Part shown: piece by piece, positions 7,511 to 13,344 of the stretch
Layout: each line of letters starts with the position of its first letter
Position numbering within the stretch: position 1 is the stretch's first letter
From: a virus
Strand: one strand, 5' to 3'
Virus record (IMG/VR): IMGVR_UViG_3300042484_000534
Span: 1-23,833 of that record
DNA length: 23,833 nucleotides
Made by a program: the position numbers and the translations under genes
Notes under the pieces: model-generated
Databases searched by the model: none
Told to the model about the DNA's origin: nothing
Seen by the model: only the letters and a program-made list of their open reading frames with translations

Positions 7511-7913
7511 TTTTTGTTCTATCTTCAAAATTTTCATCATTACATAACGGATCAAATATCAACATCATTGCGCCTTCCAAATATGTGCGATCAACTGCTT
7601 TTGAGCATTCAAAATATTCGATAGTCCATGATACAGGATCCCACCATTGTTCTTCTCGGGTCGCTTTCCAACCCTTACCGTGGCTAGTGCCTTCTTTCAG
7701 AATGGCATACGCCTTATTGTGGTGATGTTCAAAACGAGCACGGATGCCTGAACCACCACCGCCTTGTCCTACATAAATGCAAGTATCACCTTGCCAAATG
7801 CTGTACAGTCCATTACTTTTTGGTAACGATTTAAACTCGTTAAAAGAATGGGTTTGGATAGCTGGGCTAATGCCGCAACGCTGAAAGTCGGGTTGTAGTT
7901 TTGCTAATTTCAT
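7503..7913 (-). CDS. GIY-YIG nuclease-like protein
   Basis: A 136-residue protein read from the ATG at 7913. GLYSIWQGDTCIYVGQG (35-51) matches the GIY-(x9-11)-YIG core. Arginines at 58/60 followed by a His-rich segment and E113 (YLEGAMM) fit the catalytic Arg and metal-binding Glu. An earlier in-frame ATG at 7988 would place the start upstream of a perfect promoter (-35 at 7943-7948), so it is rejected. The -10 box is six bases from the ATG, so the transcript would be leaderless or nearly so. Probable DNA endonuclease; a free-standing homing enzyme is one possibility. Confidence 0.7.
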   Translation of the reverse strand: MKLAKLQPDFQRCGISPAIQTHSFNEFKSLPKSNGLYSIWQGDTCIYVGQGGGGSGIRARFEHHHNKAYAILKEGTSHGKGWKATREEQWWDPVSWTIEYFECSKAVDRTYLEGAMMLIFDPLCNDENFEDRTKNV

Positions 7914-7948
7914 ATCATTATTATAACAGCATCTGACTATCTTGTCAA
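7912..7948 (-). promoter_or_regulatory. Perfect sigma-70 promoter before the GIY-YIG gene
   Basis: TTGACA at 7943-7948, exactly 17 bp, TATAAT at 7920-7925, matching the consensus at all 12 positions. The predicted start (about 7913) coincides with the ATG. Confidence 0.88.
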
Positions 7949-7958
7949 TAGCCAAATG

Positions 7959-7976
7959 TGTTGTATATTTACAACA
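7959..7976. promoter_or_regulatory. Inverted repeat TGTTGTA-N4-TACAACA-like, putative operator
   Basis: An 18-base near-palindrome, TGTTGTAAATATACAACA on the minus strand, 10 bp upstream of the -35 box. A near-identical repeat lies upstream of the promoter at 20.9 kb. It has the form of a dimeric regulator site. The regulator is not identified. Confidence 0.5.
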
Positions 7977-7994
7977 TTTATGACCCATTTAAAT

Positions 7995-8065
7995 GCCCTA
8001 CAAGCGTCGATAACGGTTCTAAGCAGGTCAACATTGCCCTAGCTGTTTTAAACTCAGTGTAGGGC
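7995..8065 (-). ncRNA. Stem-closed structured segment between terminator and promoter
   Basis: Arms GCCCTACA (read leftward, 8058-8065) and TGTAGGGC (7995-8002) pair perfectly over 8 bp and enclose about 55 bases. It lies between the terminator of the ATPase gene and the promoter of the GIY-YIG gene. An 18-codon ORF (MLTCLEPLSTLVGHLNGS) falls inside or overlaps it but has no convincing ribosome-binding site. This could be a small RNA or an attenuator. Confidence 0.35.
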
Positions 8066-8087
8066 TGTATTTTGGGTAACAACAGCC

Positions 8088-8114
8088 AAAAAAATAGCAC
8101 CCGAAGGTGCTATT
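8088..8114 (-). terminator. Rho-independent terminator after the AAA+ gene
   Basis: Stem AATAGCACC / GGTGCTATT (8093-8101 and 8106-8114), UUCG tetraloop on the transcript, followed by seven T. The hairpin is identical to the terminator at 9.3 kb. Confidence 0.92.
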
Positions 8115-8131
8115 CAAAACTAAGTTTTTGC

Positions 8132-9232
8132 TTAAAAAGCATCGTAGTAGTGGAAGTTCTTTTCTTTCACTTTGGTAAGTGTAAGAGCATGACCATCCTT
8201 GTTCATGAAGATAAACATGCCACTTTGTGGATCAATCTTTTGGATTTCAGCTGGCGTAAAACTAGCTTCTTCCCAGTTCCAATCTGCATCTTCCTTGTCG
8301 TCGTCTTTGTCAGTCCAGGGTAGGCCTGCGTTAGACACTTTGAACGACAAGTGGATCTTGCTTTGGAGTGGATTACCTTTCCATTCGCGAGACTCCAGAT
8401 GCTTTTGTTCAACAGGAATACCTTTGAAGCTCAGTTGAGTTGAATACTTGTTGCCGTCATCAAATTCTGGTTTGGCATTCAACATCTTCAATGCTTCTTC
8501 AGGAGATTCATTGTAGCGATTCATTTCTTCAACTAATGCTTTCAGCATGTCAAAGTTGAACTGGTTAAACAACATGGCAATTGAGCAAATCTTAGCAATG
8601 TGTTCCTTGGCATTCAAGTTGTCCTCACAGTACTCGATGATAAAGTCCTGTGTCAAGCCTGTGTAGTCCAGCATGTAGTAGATACGACCTGGACGATTAC
8701 GCATGTGGCTATCCACACGCCACTTGTCGTTACAGGTAATCACAAACATTTTCTTGCTGGGGAATACACCGTCCAACAAAGTCAGCATGGCTTCTTGCTC
8801 TTGTGCGTCGTAGACTTTTTCAAACTCGTCAAACAACACAACACATGGTTGCTCGATAGCCTGAATCAAGGCATTGAACTTATCACCGGTCCACGCATTG
8901 TTAATAACAATGGTAGGATGGCCTTGATTGGCTGCATGAATTGACAAGGCTTTTGCCAGCAAACTTTTGCCGCTACCTTTCTCACCAGTAAGCATTACGC
9001 CAGTGCTGGCACTACGATCCATGAATGTATTAAAAATACGATTTGTATTTTTGTCTAAGTCGCCGTACCGCTTGCCTTTGATCTCAAACGAATCAATTTG
9101 TTCAAGATACAACTCACCACTCATTGGATTTTCTTTAATGGTAAAATTAGCCGCTGGTAGTGCCTCGTGTAGGTCCATGGCTTCTTTTGATGTTACACGA
9201 AACGAGATTCCTGATTTTAAAAAATATGACAT
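8132..9232 (-). CDS. AAA+ family ATPase
   Basis: A 366-residue protein with one AAA+ module. Walker A is GEKGSGKS (83-90), Walker B is VVLFDEFEK (131-139), sensor 1 is ITCND (165-169) and arginine-finger candidates are in RNRPGR (178-183). An N-terminal part of about 75 residues and an acidic C-terminal third (DKDDDKEDADWNWEE) flank it. It acts as a hexameric ATP-driven remodeller. Directly upstream lies a vWA-domain protein; AAA+ (MoxR-type) and vWA proteins commonly work as pairs, so this ATPase may remodel the Ro60-like protein or its RNA complexes. That partnership is inference. Both genes have the same terminator sequence but separate transcription signals. Confidence 0.85.
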   Translation of the reverse strand: MSYFLKSGISFRVTSKEAMDLHEALPAANFTIKENPMSGELYLEQIDSFEIKGKRYGDLDKNTNRIFNTFMDRSASTGVMLTGEKGSGKSLLAKALSIHAANQGHPTIVINNAWTGDKFNALIQAIEQPCVVLFDEFEKVYDAQEQEAMLTLLDGVFPSKKMFVITCNDKWRVDSHMRNRPGRIYYMLDYTGLTQDFIIEYCEDNLNAKEHIAKICSIAMLFNQFNFDMLKALVEEMNRYNESPEEALKMLNAKPEFDDGNKYSTQLSFKGIPVEQKHLESREWKGNPLQSKIHLSFKVSNAGLPWTDKDDDKEDADWNWEEASFTPAEIQKIDPQSGMFIFMNKDGHALTLTKVKEKNFHYYDAF

Positions 9233-9272
9233 GTTAGTCTTTTGATGTAGTGTAGTACAATTACTATAGGTT

Positions 9273-9282
9273 AATTATAACA
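9273..9282 (-). promoter_or_regulatory. Probable extended -10 promoter of the AAA+ gene
   Basis: TG-T-TATAAT (TATAAT at 9274-9279) is an extended -10 element about 42 bases before the ATG at 9232. The -35 region (GCAACT) does not match the consensus, which is acceptable for extended -10 promoters. It lies just after the terminator of the upstream gene. Confidence 0.55.
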
Positions 9283-9322
9283 TCTAAAATGTTTCTAGTT
9301 GCCTACTTTGACAGAATTAATA

Positions 9323-9351
9323 TAAAAAAAATAGCACCCGAAGGTGCTATT
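9323..9351 (-). terminator. Rho-independent terminator after the Ro60-like gene
   Basis: Stem AATAGCACC / GGTGCTATT at 9330-9338 and 9343-9351 with UUCG loop and an A/T-rich tail (seven T). Same hairpin as at 8.1 kb. Confidence 0.92.
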
Positions 9352-9365
9352 TAAAAACAATGTTT

Positions 9366-10781
9366 TTACAGCTTGTAACGATCACTCATTACAGTCTTAA
9401 GCATGATGCCTTCTGGAGTGAACTGATCCAAGTCAGCGGCTAGCAAGCTAGTCATTATACTTGGGCTGAATCCACTTACCAATGCGGCACCACTCTTGTC
9501 AGCCTTAACAGGCACGTTGTCTGAACTGTTTAGGTTCCAGAAAACAACTTGTGGCATGCTGTAGCCTGCGGCTTCGAACTTGCGTTCGATCATTTCCATT
9601 GCGCTGTCGTCGTGCTTGGCGCATTGGTCAAACTGCATGTCACTCAAGATCAGCAACATGGCTGGCATGTCGCTGGCTGGTACTGAACCCTTAACCGCTA
9701 CGTCTAGAATCTTGTTCATAGCCGCGTTTAGGTTAGTGCTCATGTCCCAATCACTCTTGCTCATTTGAGCAACCTTGTCAACAATGTTACCCTTTAGAGT
9801 AACAAGTTCTGGCTTGCTAGAGAAAGTCAAGAAAGTGTCCTTGAACACACCCTTGTTCTTGTCTGCTAGGTACAGGCCCAAGCTGATTGAAACATCCATA
9901 CAAGTCACATTAGTGTTCTTTCCTGCTGGGCAAGACATAGAACCGCTAACGTCTACGATTGGCATGATGCTGGCATCTCCCACATAGTTTGGCAAAGCAT
10001 CCCACTGTGCCACGATGTGGTCAGTGGCTGTCTTGTCCAAAATTGCACGGTTGTAGCTTCCGATAACACCCTTCAACACGTCATGTGGGAAGATTGCGCT
10101 GGCGTTAACCTTGACAGTCTTGTCACCACTTACCAACTTGGCCACATACTCAGCGAATGCTGGTGTGTGACGGCTGAATGCCTTCTTGTAGTTGCGTGAA
10201 GCAACACTAGGCACGTGACTAAAGTTGATGTTGTCCCAATCGTTGGCACACATTTGTGTTTCCACAACTGTGGTCATTCCCACTAAACTCTTACGATACT
10301 GCTTTGGAGTCATTCCAAAGAATGCTCGTACTTCAGCCGCAATCTTGCCCTTACGAGGAGTCCACTTTGCGGCCAGACCGTTACGGGCACGTAGGGCATC
10401 GCCCAACATGGTATAAGCGGCTGACTTCAAGTCAGGGTTAGTGAAGACAAAGATGTCATCCCAACGGCCAACTTCAGGGATCTTGCGTAGCAAAGCCAAA
10501 GCGGCGTCTGGGTCACGCTTTTCTAGATGTACTAGAATGTCGCGGAACAATTGACGTTCACCTGCACCACCACGGACATCACGTGCCCATTGTGCGATGC
10601 GTAGTGCTACGTCACTGTTTTCTACATAAGCGGCAGTGAAGTCGCCTACAATGTTCTTACCACGGCTTGCGCCGATCTTGTAGAACAGGTCCACAGTGGC
10701 CTTGGCTGTGCTCTTACGTGCCTTCATGCCATTGGCAGTACGGGCTTCTTGGTTTGCTATTGCTGTTACAAATGCGTTCAT
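9366..10781 (-). CDS. Ro60/TROVE-like protein with C-terminal vWA domain (DUF2828-like)
   Basis: A 471-residue protein. The first about 260 residues are helical-repeat-like and carry ARDVRGGAGERQLFR (66-80) and GRWDDIFVF, motifs I associate with the DUF2828 group of Ro60-like proteins. Residues about 270-470 are a von Willebrand A domain with an intact MIDAS: DVSGSMS (277-283), the STN threonine near 349 and ILSDMQFD (D381). This is the architecture of Ro60: a helical RNA-binding ring closed by a vWA domain. Ro60 and its bacterial homologue Rsr bind Y RNAs and defective structured RNAs. Next to it are structured RNA elements (10793-11280) and a 44-member tRNA array, which supports an RNA role. 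GAGG at 10789-10792 serves as ribosome-binding site. Family naming is from motif memory, not a profile search. Confidence 0.75.
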   Translation of the reverse strand: MNAFVTAIANQEARTANGMKARKSTAKATVDLFYKIGASRGKNIVGDFTAAYVENSDVALRIAQWARDVRGGAGERQLFRDILVHLEKRDPDAALALLRKIPEVGRWDDIFVFTNPDLKSAAYTMLGDALRARNGLAAKWTPRKGKIAAEVRAFFGMTPKQYRKSLVGMTTVVETQMCANDWDNINFSHVPSVASRNYKKAFSRHTPAFAEYVAKLVSGDKTVKVNASAIFPHDVLKGVIGSYNRAILDKTATDHIVAQWDALPNYVGDASIMPIVDVSGSMSCPAGKNTNVTCMDVSISLGLYLADKNKGVFKDTFLTFSSKPELVTLKGNIVDKVAQMSKSDWDMSTNLNAAMNKILDVAVKGSVPASDMPAMLLILSDMQFDQCAKHDDSAMEMIERKFEAAGYSMPQVVFWNLNSSDNVPVKADKSGAALVSGFSPSIMTSLLAADLDQFTPEGIMLKTVMSDRYKL

Positions 10782-10792
10782 TTTATTACCTC

Positions 10793-10851
10793 ACAGAATG
10801 TGTTTTTTTTCGATATGCGTGAAAATTTAAAGTTGCTGTTAACATTCTAAA
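10793..10851 (-). ncRNA. E element 1, short form, abutting the ribosome-binding site
   Basis: 5' arm AGAATGT (10842-10848) preceded by TTTT and followed by TAACAGCAA. The 3' arm ACATTCT (10795-10801) is followed by GTGAGG, which is the Shine-Dalgarno of the Ro60-like gene. Compared with other copies the stem has changed G to A and C to T together, keeping the pair. A small inner hairpin (TTTTC / GAAAA) lies between. Position suggests translational control. Confidence 0.65.
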
Positions 10852-10854
10852 ACT

Positions 10855-11103
10855 TTAACAGGATGATCGTGCCAATTTGTTTAGTATTCTGGTCTGACCA
10901 ATTACGGCACTCAGACCCTATCAACATTCATGTTGACTATTCACACTCGGCTTTCTGTAGTGAACACATAGTATGTCTTTCCATACTGTCGTCTATTCCA
11001 TCTGCGTACATGGTATTTCACATGTATAAACTTTTCAGTCCACCCTTACGGGGCACATTCTATAGCATTAAGCGTTAGTTTAAATTGCTGTAGTCATCCA
11101 AAT
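10855..11103 (-). ncRNA. E element 2, long structured form
   Basis: Starts TTTGGATGACTACAGCAA and ends GATCATCCTGTT; TGGATG (11095-11100) pairs with CATCC (10861-10865). Between them are several hairpins: ACATG/CATGT, AGTATG/CATACT, TTCAC/GTGAA, TCAAC/GTTGA and a 7-bp GGTCTGA/TCAGACC. Loop bases GTGCC of that last hairpin can pair with GGCAC just downstream, a pseudoknot. There is no credible ORF on this strand. About 245 nt long, in the leader of the Ro60-like gene. Confidence 0.6.
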
Positions 11104-11105
11104 AT

Positions 11106-11280
11106 AACAGGATCGTTTTCTACTTTTTGTTTTTATCGAGGAGACTTATCGAAACTCCTCTATCTTCACTGTCCTTGCTTGCGCATTGTCTTTAACCTTC
11201 AAAGCCCCGAAAGGCTCCAGCTAATAACAGGGTAAGTGAAGCAATCCATAGTAATATGTAGTTGCTGTACCGATCCTAAA
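11106..11280 (-). ncRNA. E element 3, long structured form
   Basis: Starts TTTTAGGATCGGTACAGCAA; AGGATCG (11271-11277) pairs with the 3' arm CGATCCT (11109-11115), which runs on into GTT. Inside, CTTCACT/AGTGAAG encloses a GAGCC-type hairpin, and GAGGAG/CTCCTC closes an 11-base loop containing TTTCGATAAG. First RNA made from the promoter at 11.3 kb. It is followed after five bases by element 2. Confidence 0.65.
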
Positions 11281-11307
11281 ACTGTCCACAAGCATTATTG
11301 CTTGCTA

Positions 11308-11343
11308 TGTGACTATTATAACAGTATTGCGCTGTCTTGTCAC
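11308..11343 (-). promoter_or_regulatory. Promoter of the E3-E2-E1 leader and Ro60-like gene
   Basis: GTGACA (11338-11343), 17 bp, TATAAT (11315-11320), one mismatch from consensus. Start expected near 11308, so the leader ahead of the ATG at 10781 is about 525 bases and contains the three E elements. Confidence 0.8.
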
Positions 11344-11374
11344 TACATTTTGGCTAAACTGCTAAAATATAAAT

Positions 11375-11451
11375 TGGTCGGAGTACAAGGATTCGAACCT
11401 TGGACCCCCTGGTCCCAAACCAGGTGCGCTACCAGACTGCGCTACACTCCG
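11375..11451 (-). tRNA. tRNA-Pro(TGG)
   Basis: Full cloverleaf. Acceptor CGGAGTG/TACTCCG, anticodon loop TTTGGGA, T-arm with TTCGAAT-type loop, discriminator A and encoded CCA. Last tRNA of array 1. A second Pro(TGG) with a different body is at 19.6 kb. Confidence 0.95.
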
Positions 11452-11453
11452 AA

Positions 11454-11606
11454 TTAACTTGCTACAATATGCGGTATATATGGAACTGCTCTTGGACCAC
11501 CATACAGTTGCTCGAAAAGTTTTTTAGCCTCTTGCGGTGTATCCGCATAGATACGTTTCTTTTCTTCACCTTGAGGTGTTCTTACAGTTGCTTCATACAT
11601 TGGCAT
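11454..11606 (-). CDS. Small protein, 50 aa
   Basis: Lies between tRNA-Val and tRNA-Pro. It begins MPMYEATVRTPQGEEKKRIY and continues with a helix (ADTPQEAKKLFEQLYG), a strand-plus-helix pattern typical of real small phage proteins. AAGGAT is 6 bases before the ATG. The stop codon is 3 bases from the tRNA 5' end. Function unknown. Confidence 0.7.
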   Translation of the reverse strand: MPMYEATVRTPQGEEKKRIYADTPQEAKKLFEQLYGGPRAVPYIPHIVAS

Positions 11607-11620
11607 ATTGTATCCTTAAA

Positions 11621-11696
11621 TGGTACCTGGTGTCAGACTCGAACTGACATCGTTCTCCGTGTAAAGGAGATGCATAACCTCTCTGCGCAACCAGGC
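11621..11696 (-). tRNA. tRNA-Val(TAC)
   Basis: Acceptor GCCTGGT/ACCAGGT (G-U first pair), anticodon loop TTTACAC with stem TCTCC/GGAGA, T-loop TTCGAGT, A73 and encoded CCA. Confidence 0.93.
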
Positions 11697-11705
11697 ATTA
11701 AATTT

Positions 11706-11779
11706 TGGAGCGGGATGGGAGAATCGAACTCCCGACATTAGATTGGAAATCTAAGGTAATGCCATTTTACGAATCCCGC
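11706..11779 (-). tRNA. tRNA-Gly(TCC)
   Basis: Acceptor GCGGGAT/ATCCCGC, anticodon loop TTTCCAA in stem TTAGA/TCTAA, four-base variable loop, T73 (as usual for glycine) and CCA. Shares its acceptor with the Gly(GCC) gene at 13.7 kb. Confidence 0.95.
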
Positions 11780-11780
11780 A

Positions 11781-12117
11781 CACTTTATAGGTGCTCTCTG
11801 TGGCGCTTGAATCCACGGCAGCCCTTCTCTTCATGGCCGGTCCTTGCTTTGGTCGACGTTGGCAAGTTTCTCGGTGTTCCATTGTAGCTACTCAGAAAGC
11901 ACGTATAAAGTGTCCGGCTACTCACACCACATGAGCCCCGGACTGAGCAGTTACTCTGTCCATAACATTTTCTTCTTCTGGAAAGGCTGTTAATCCTCAC
12001 CCTAGGCAGTTTCCAGTATCCCTTAAATGGGGACTGTGAGGTCAGGTCCTAGTGTACCCTCTGGTCTATCGTTACAGAGACGCTATTTCGTTACGTAGAA
12101 ATAGTAAGACGGGTTTT
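11781..12117 (-). ncRNA. Large structured RNA domain without a recognised family
   Basis: A 337-base segment between an E element and tRNA-Gly with no credible ORF; the open frame there translates to low-complexity Arg/Ser/Cys-rich sequence. Its 3' third is closed by an 18-bp helix with one C-C mismatch (arms 11893-11911 and 11782-11800, ACTTTATA..GTGCTTTCTG with CAGAGAGCAC..TATAAAGT). A T-arm-like GTGG-ATTCAAG-containing hairpin lies next to that helix. Upstream hairpins include GTCCGG/CCGGAC, CCTCAC/GTGAGG and CTATTTC/GAAATAG. AGGATTAACAGC at 11986-11997 matches the E-element start. I looked for tmRNA, RNase P, SRP and group I intron cores and did not find their signatures. Confidence 0.5.
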
Positions 12118-12241
12118 TAACAGGATAGGCTTTGCCTTATTTTTTATTTAAAACTTGACAAAGCGAACAAGTTCGTCCGGGTCGCCCCAGACCTTTGATA
12201 CGGTTATTCACCGTTAGTGGTTTGCTGTCTCTATCCTAAAA
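12118..12241 (-). ncRNA. E element 4, tRNA-like degenerate form
   Basis: Begins directly after the CCA of tRNA-Thr with GTTTTAGGATAGAGACAGCAA and ends CCTATCCTGTT. AGGATAG (12231-12237) pairs with CTATCCT (12122-12128). Inside, GTCTGGG-GCGA-CCCGGAC forms a 7-bp hairpin with a GNRA loop. It is preceded by the hairpin ACGGT/ACCGT and followed by ACTTG/CAAGT. The order hairpin, closed acceptor-like stem, hairpin resembles the permuted tRNA layout of the copy at 17.3 kb, without a T-loop motif. Confidence 0.6.
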
Positions 12242-12242
12242 C

Positions 12243-12317
12243 TGGTGCCCAATGTCTGATTCGAACAGACGACCTACCGCTTACAAGGCGGTTGCTCTAC
12301 CCCTGAGCCAATCGGGC
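12243..12317 (-). tRNA. tRNA-Thr(TGT)
   Basis: Acceptor GCCCGAT/ATTGGGC, D-loop with GGGG, anticodon loop CTTGTAA in stem ACCGC/GCGGT, T-arm GTCTG/CAGAC, A73 and CCA. Its CCA is immediately followed by E element 4. Confidence 0.95.
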
Positions 12318-12323
12318 TATATG

Positions 12324-12506
12324 TTACTTATTTGTTGCTGTCTGTATATTATAATTGATTTGACTTTGTTTGTCAAGTCTTTCAAATTCTTCATCTTCAA
12401 GTTTGGCTTCTTCTAGACGCCTAGGATCAGGCTTTCGAAAAATAGTATCATAATTCGAACCAAATGCTTTCAAATCTGTTGGACGTTGTTTACTGCCCTT
12501 ACTCAT
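12324..12506 (-). CDS. Small phage protein, 60 aa
   Basis: MSKGSKQRPTDLKAFGSNYD followed by an acidic helix (RRLEEAKLEDEEFERLDKQ). The basic N-terminus with SKGSKQRPTD recurs in many T4-like phages as far as I recall, with no assigned function. TAGGAG precedes the ATG. Its 3' end contains the promoter at 12.35 kb, so coding and regulatory sequence overlap. Confidence 0.75.
   Translation of the reverse strand: MSKGSKQRPTDLKAFGSNYDTIFRKPDPRRLEEAKLEDEEFERLDKQSQINYNIQTATNK
12340..12376 (-). promoter_or_regulatory. Perfect sigma-70 promoter inside the 60-aa gene
   Basis: TTGACA (12371-12376), 17 bp, TATAAT (12348-12353). It drives tRNA-Thr, E element 4 and the genes below. The transcript would begin close to ACAGACAGCAAC; a similar AGACAGCAA follows the -10 box of the 20.9 kb promoter. 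Confidence 0.85.
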
Positions 12507-12526
12507 AATAAACTCCTACTATTCTT

Positions 12527-12601
12527 GGTGGAGGTGACAAGGATCGAACTTGCTACATCCTGCTTGCAAAGCAGGCGCTCTCCCAAATGAGCTACACCCC
12601 C
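12527..12601 (-). tRNA. tRNA-Ala(TGC)
   Basis: Acceptor GGGGGTG/CACCTCC, anticodon loop TTTGCAA in stem CCTGC/GCAGG, five-base variable loop, T-loop TTCGATC, A73 and CCA. A weaker second Ala(TGC) is at 19.7 kb. The 3:70 pair here is G-U, the usual alanine identity element. Confidence 0.94.
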
Positions 12602-12607
12602 AAATAT

Positions 12608-12683
12608 TGGCTCCACAGCCTGGGCTCGAACCAGGGACCAATTGATTAACAGTCAACTACTCTACCAACTGAGCTACTGCGGA
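12608..12683 (-). tRNA. tRNA-Asn(GTT)
   Basis: Acceptor TCCGCAG/CTGTGGA, anticodon loop CTGTTAA, T-arm CCTGG/CCAGG, G73 and CCA. Standard asparagine features. Confidence 0.95.
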
Positions 12684-12690
12684 ATAATTC

Positions 12691-12912
12691 TTAAACTTGA
12701 GTACTTGCTGTACCCGTATCATTTGTTTGGTAATTTGCGGCACCCTGTGGACGCTTGTTATCTCGCGGTTCACGTTTTGGAACAATGGCAGCGGCTAATT
12801 CTGCTTGGATCATTGCTCTCTTAAATTCGTTACGCTCATGTGCGTCAACGATAGTACACATGAATCTTTTTGACTGCTTACTGAGCTTGAATGTCTTGTT
12901 TGGTTTTAACAT
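12691..12912 (-). CDS. Small basic protein, 73 aa
   Basis: Starts at the ATG at 12912 (MLKPNKTFKLSKQSKRFMC). The longer in-frame reading to 13008 would run through tRNA-Ser and is rejected. The N-terminus is Lys-rich. The middle is helical (HERNEFKRAMIQAELAAAI) and the tail is hydrophilic and Thr/Asn/Gln-rich. AAGGTAATT precedes the start. Probably nucleic-acid binding by charge, but there is no motif. Confidence 0.7.
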   Translation of the reverse strand: MLKPNKTFKLSKQSKRFMCTIVDAHERNEFKRAMIQAELAAAIVPKREPRDNKRPQGAANYQTNDTGTASTQV

Positions 12913-12932
12913 AATTACCTTTTTAAAAAACT

Positions 12933-13022
12933 TGGCGGAACGACTGAGACTCGAACTCAGAACCCGGATTACGCCGAGCGACAGATTAGCAATCTGCTCT
13001 AATACCATTATAGGACCGTTCC
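12933..13022 (-). tRNA. tRNA-Ser(GCT)
   Basis: Type II tRNA. Acceptor GGAACGG/TCGTTCC, anticodon loop TTGCTAA, long variable arm of about 20 bases, T-arm CTGAG/CTCAG, G73 and CCA. A second Ser(GCT) is at 18.4 kb. Confidence 0.93.
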
Positions 13023-13033
13023 ATATATACTAT

Positions 13034-13141
13034 GTAGCTGGGAGGCTTCGAACCTCCATGGAATCCTGGATTATATCCTGACCCGTCCCCTGACCTATGC
13101 TATGAGCATAGCGGGAGCTTTGCCTATTTGCTTACAGCTAC
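13034..13141 (-). tRNA. tRNA-Met-like (CAT) with a variable-loop insertion and no CCA
   Basis: Acceptor GTAGCTG/CAGCTAC and T-arm GGAGG-TTCGAAG-CCTCC are perfect. The anticodon arm is CTATG-CTCATAG-CATAG, anticodon CAT. About 37 bases (normal is 4-5) separate the anticodon arm from the T-arm. Within them CGGG can pair with CCCG on the other side of the anticodon arm, and GGAT lies opposite ATCC. No CCA is encoded (ATAG follows). The perfect promoter upstream would start transcription at its first base. It may be a spliced tRNA or a tRNA-like regulatory RNA. Confidence 0.6.
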
Positions 13142-13176
13142 ACAGTAATTATACAATCTAGCTGTGAGTATGTCAA
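13140..13176 (-). promoter_or_regulatory. Perfect sigma-70 promoter starting at the Met-like tRNA
   Basis: TTGACA (13171-13176), 17 bp, TATAAT (13148-13153). The predicted start, 13141-13142, is the 5' end of the tRNA-like RNA, so the RNA may keep a triphosphate end and need no RNase P. Confidence 0.85.
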
Positions 13177-13182
13177 GTGTTT

Positions 13183-13257
13183 TGGCGGGTCTTGAGAGGA
13201 TCGAACTCCCACCCTCGGTTTCGAAGACCGAGATGATATCCATTTCACCAAAGACCC
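13183..13257 (-). tRNA. tRNA-Arg(TCG)
   Basis: Acceptor GGGTCTT/AAGACCC, anticodon loop CTTCGAA in stem TCGGT/ACCGA, T-arm GGGAG/CTCTC, G73 and CCA. Confidence 0.93.
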
Positions 13258-13261
13258 TAAC

Positions 13262-13336
13262 TGGCCTCGCCACCCGGAATCGAACCAGGATCTACTCTTT
13301 AGGAGAGAGTGGTTCTATCCATTGAACTATGGCGAG
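13262..13336 (-). tRNA. tRNA-Arg(CCT)
   Basis: Acceptor CTCGCCA/TGGCGAG, anticodon loop CTCCTAA in stem ACTCT/AGAGT, T-arm CCTGG/CCGGG, G73 and CCA. Reads AGG. Confidence 0.95.
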
Positions 13337-13344
13337 ATATAAAT

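Noticed and set aside
11785-12000. 71-codon minus-strand ORF in the structured region
   Set aside because: Composition is Arg/Ser/Cys-rich and follows hairpin sequences; start lacks a ribosome-binding site. Treated as RNA.
11781-12241. tmRNA, RNase P RNA, SRP RNA or group I intron
   Set aside because: I could not find the tmRNA ends or tag, the RNase P GAGGAAAGUC or ACAGAA cores, the SRP tetraloop region, or group I P7 elements.
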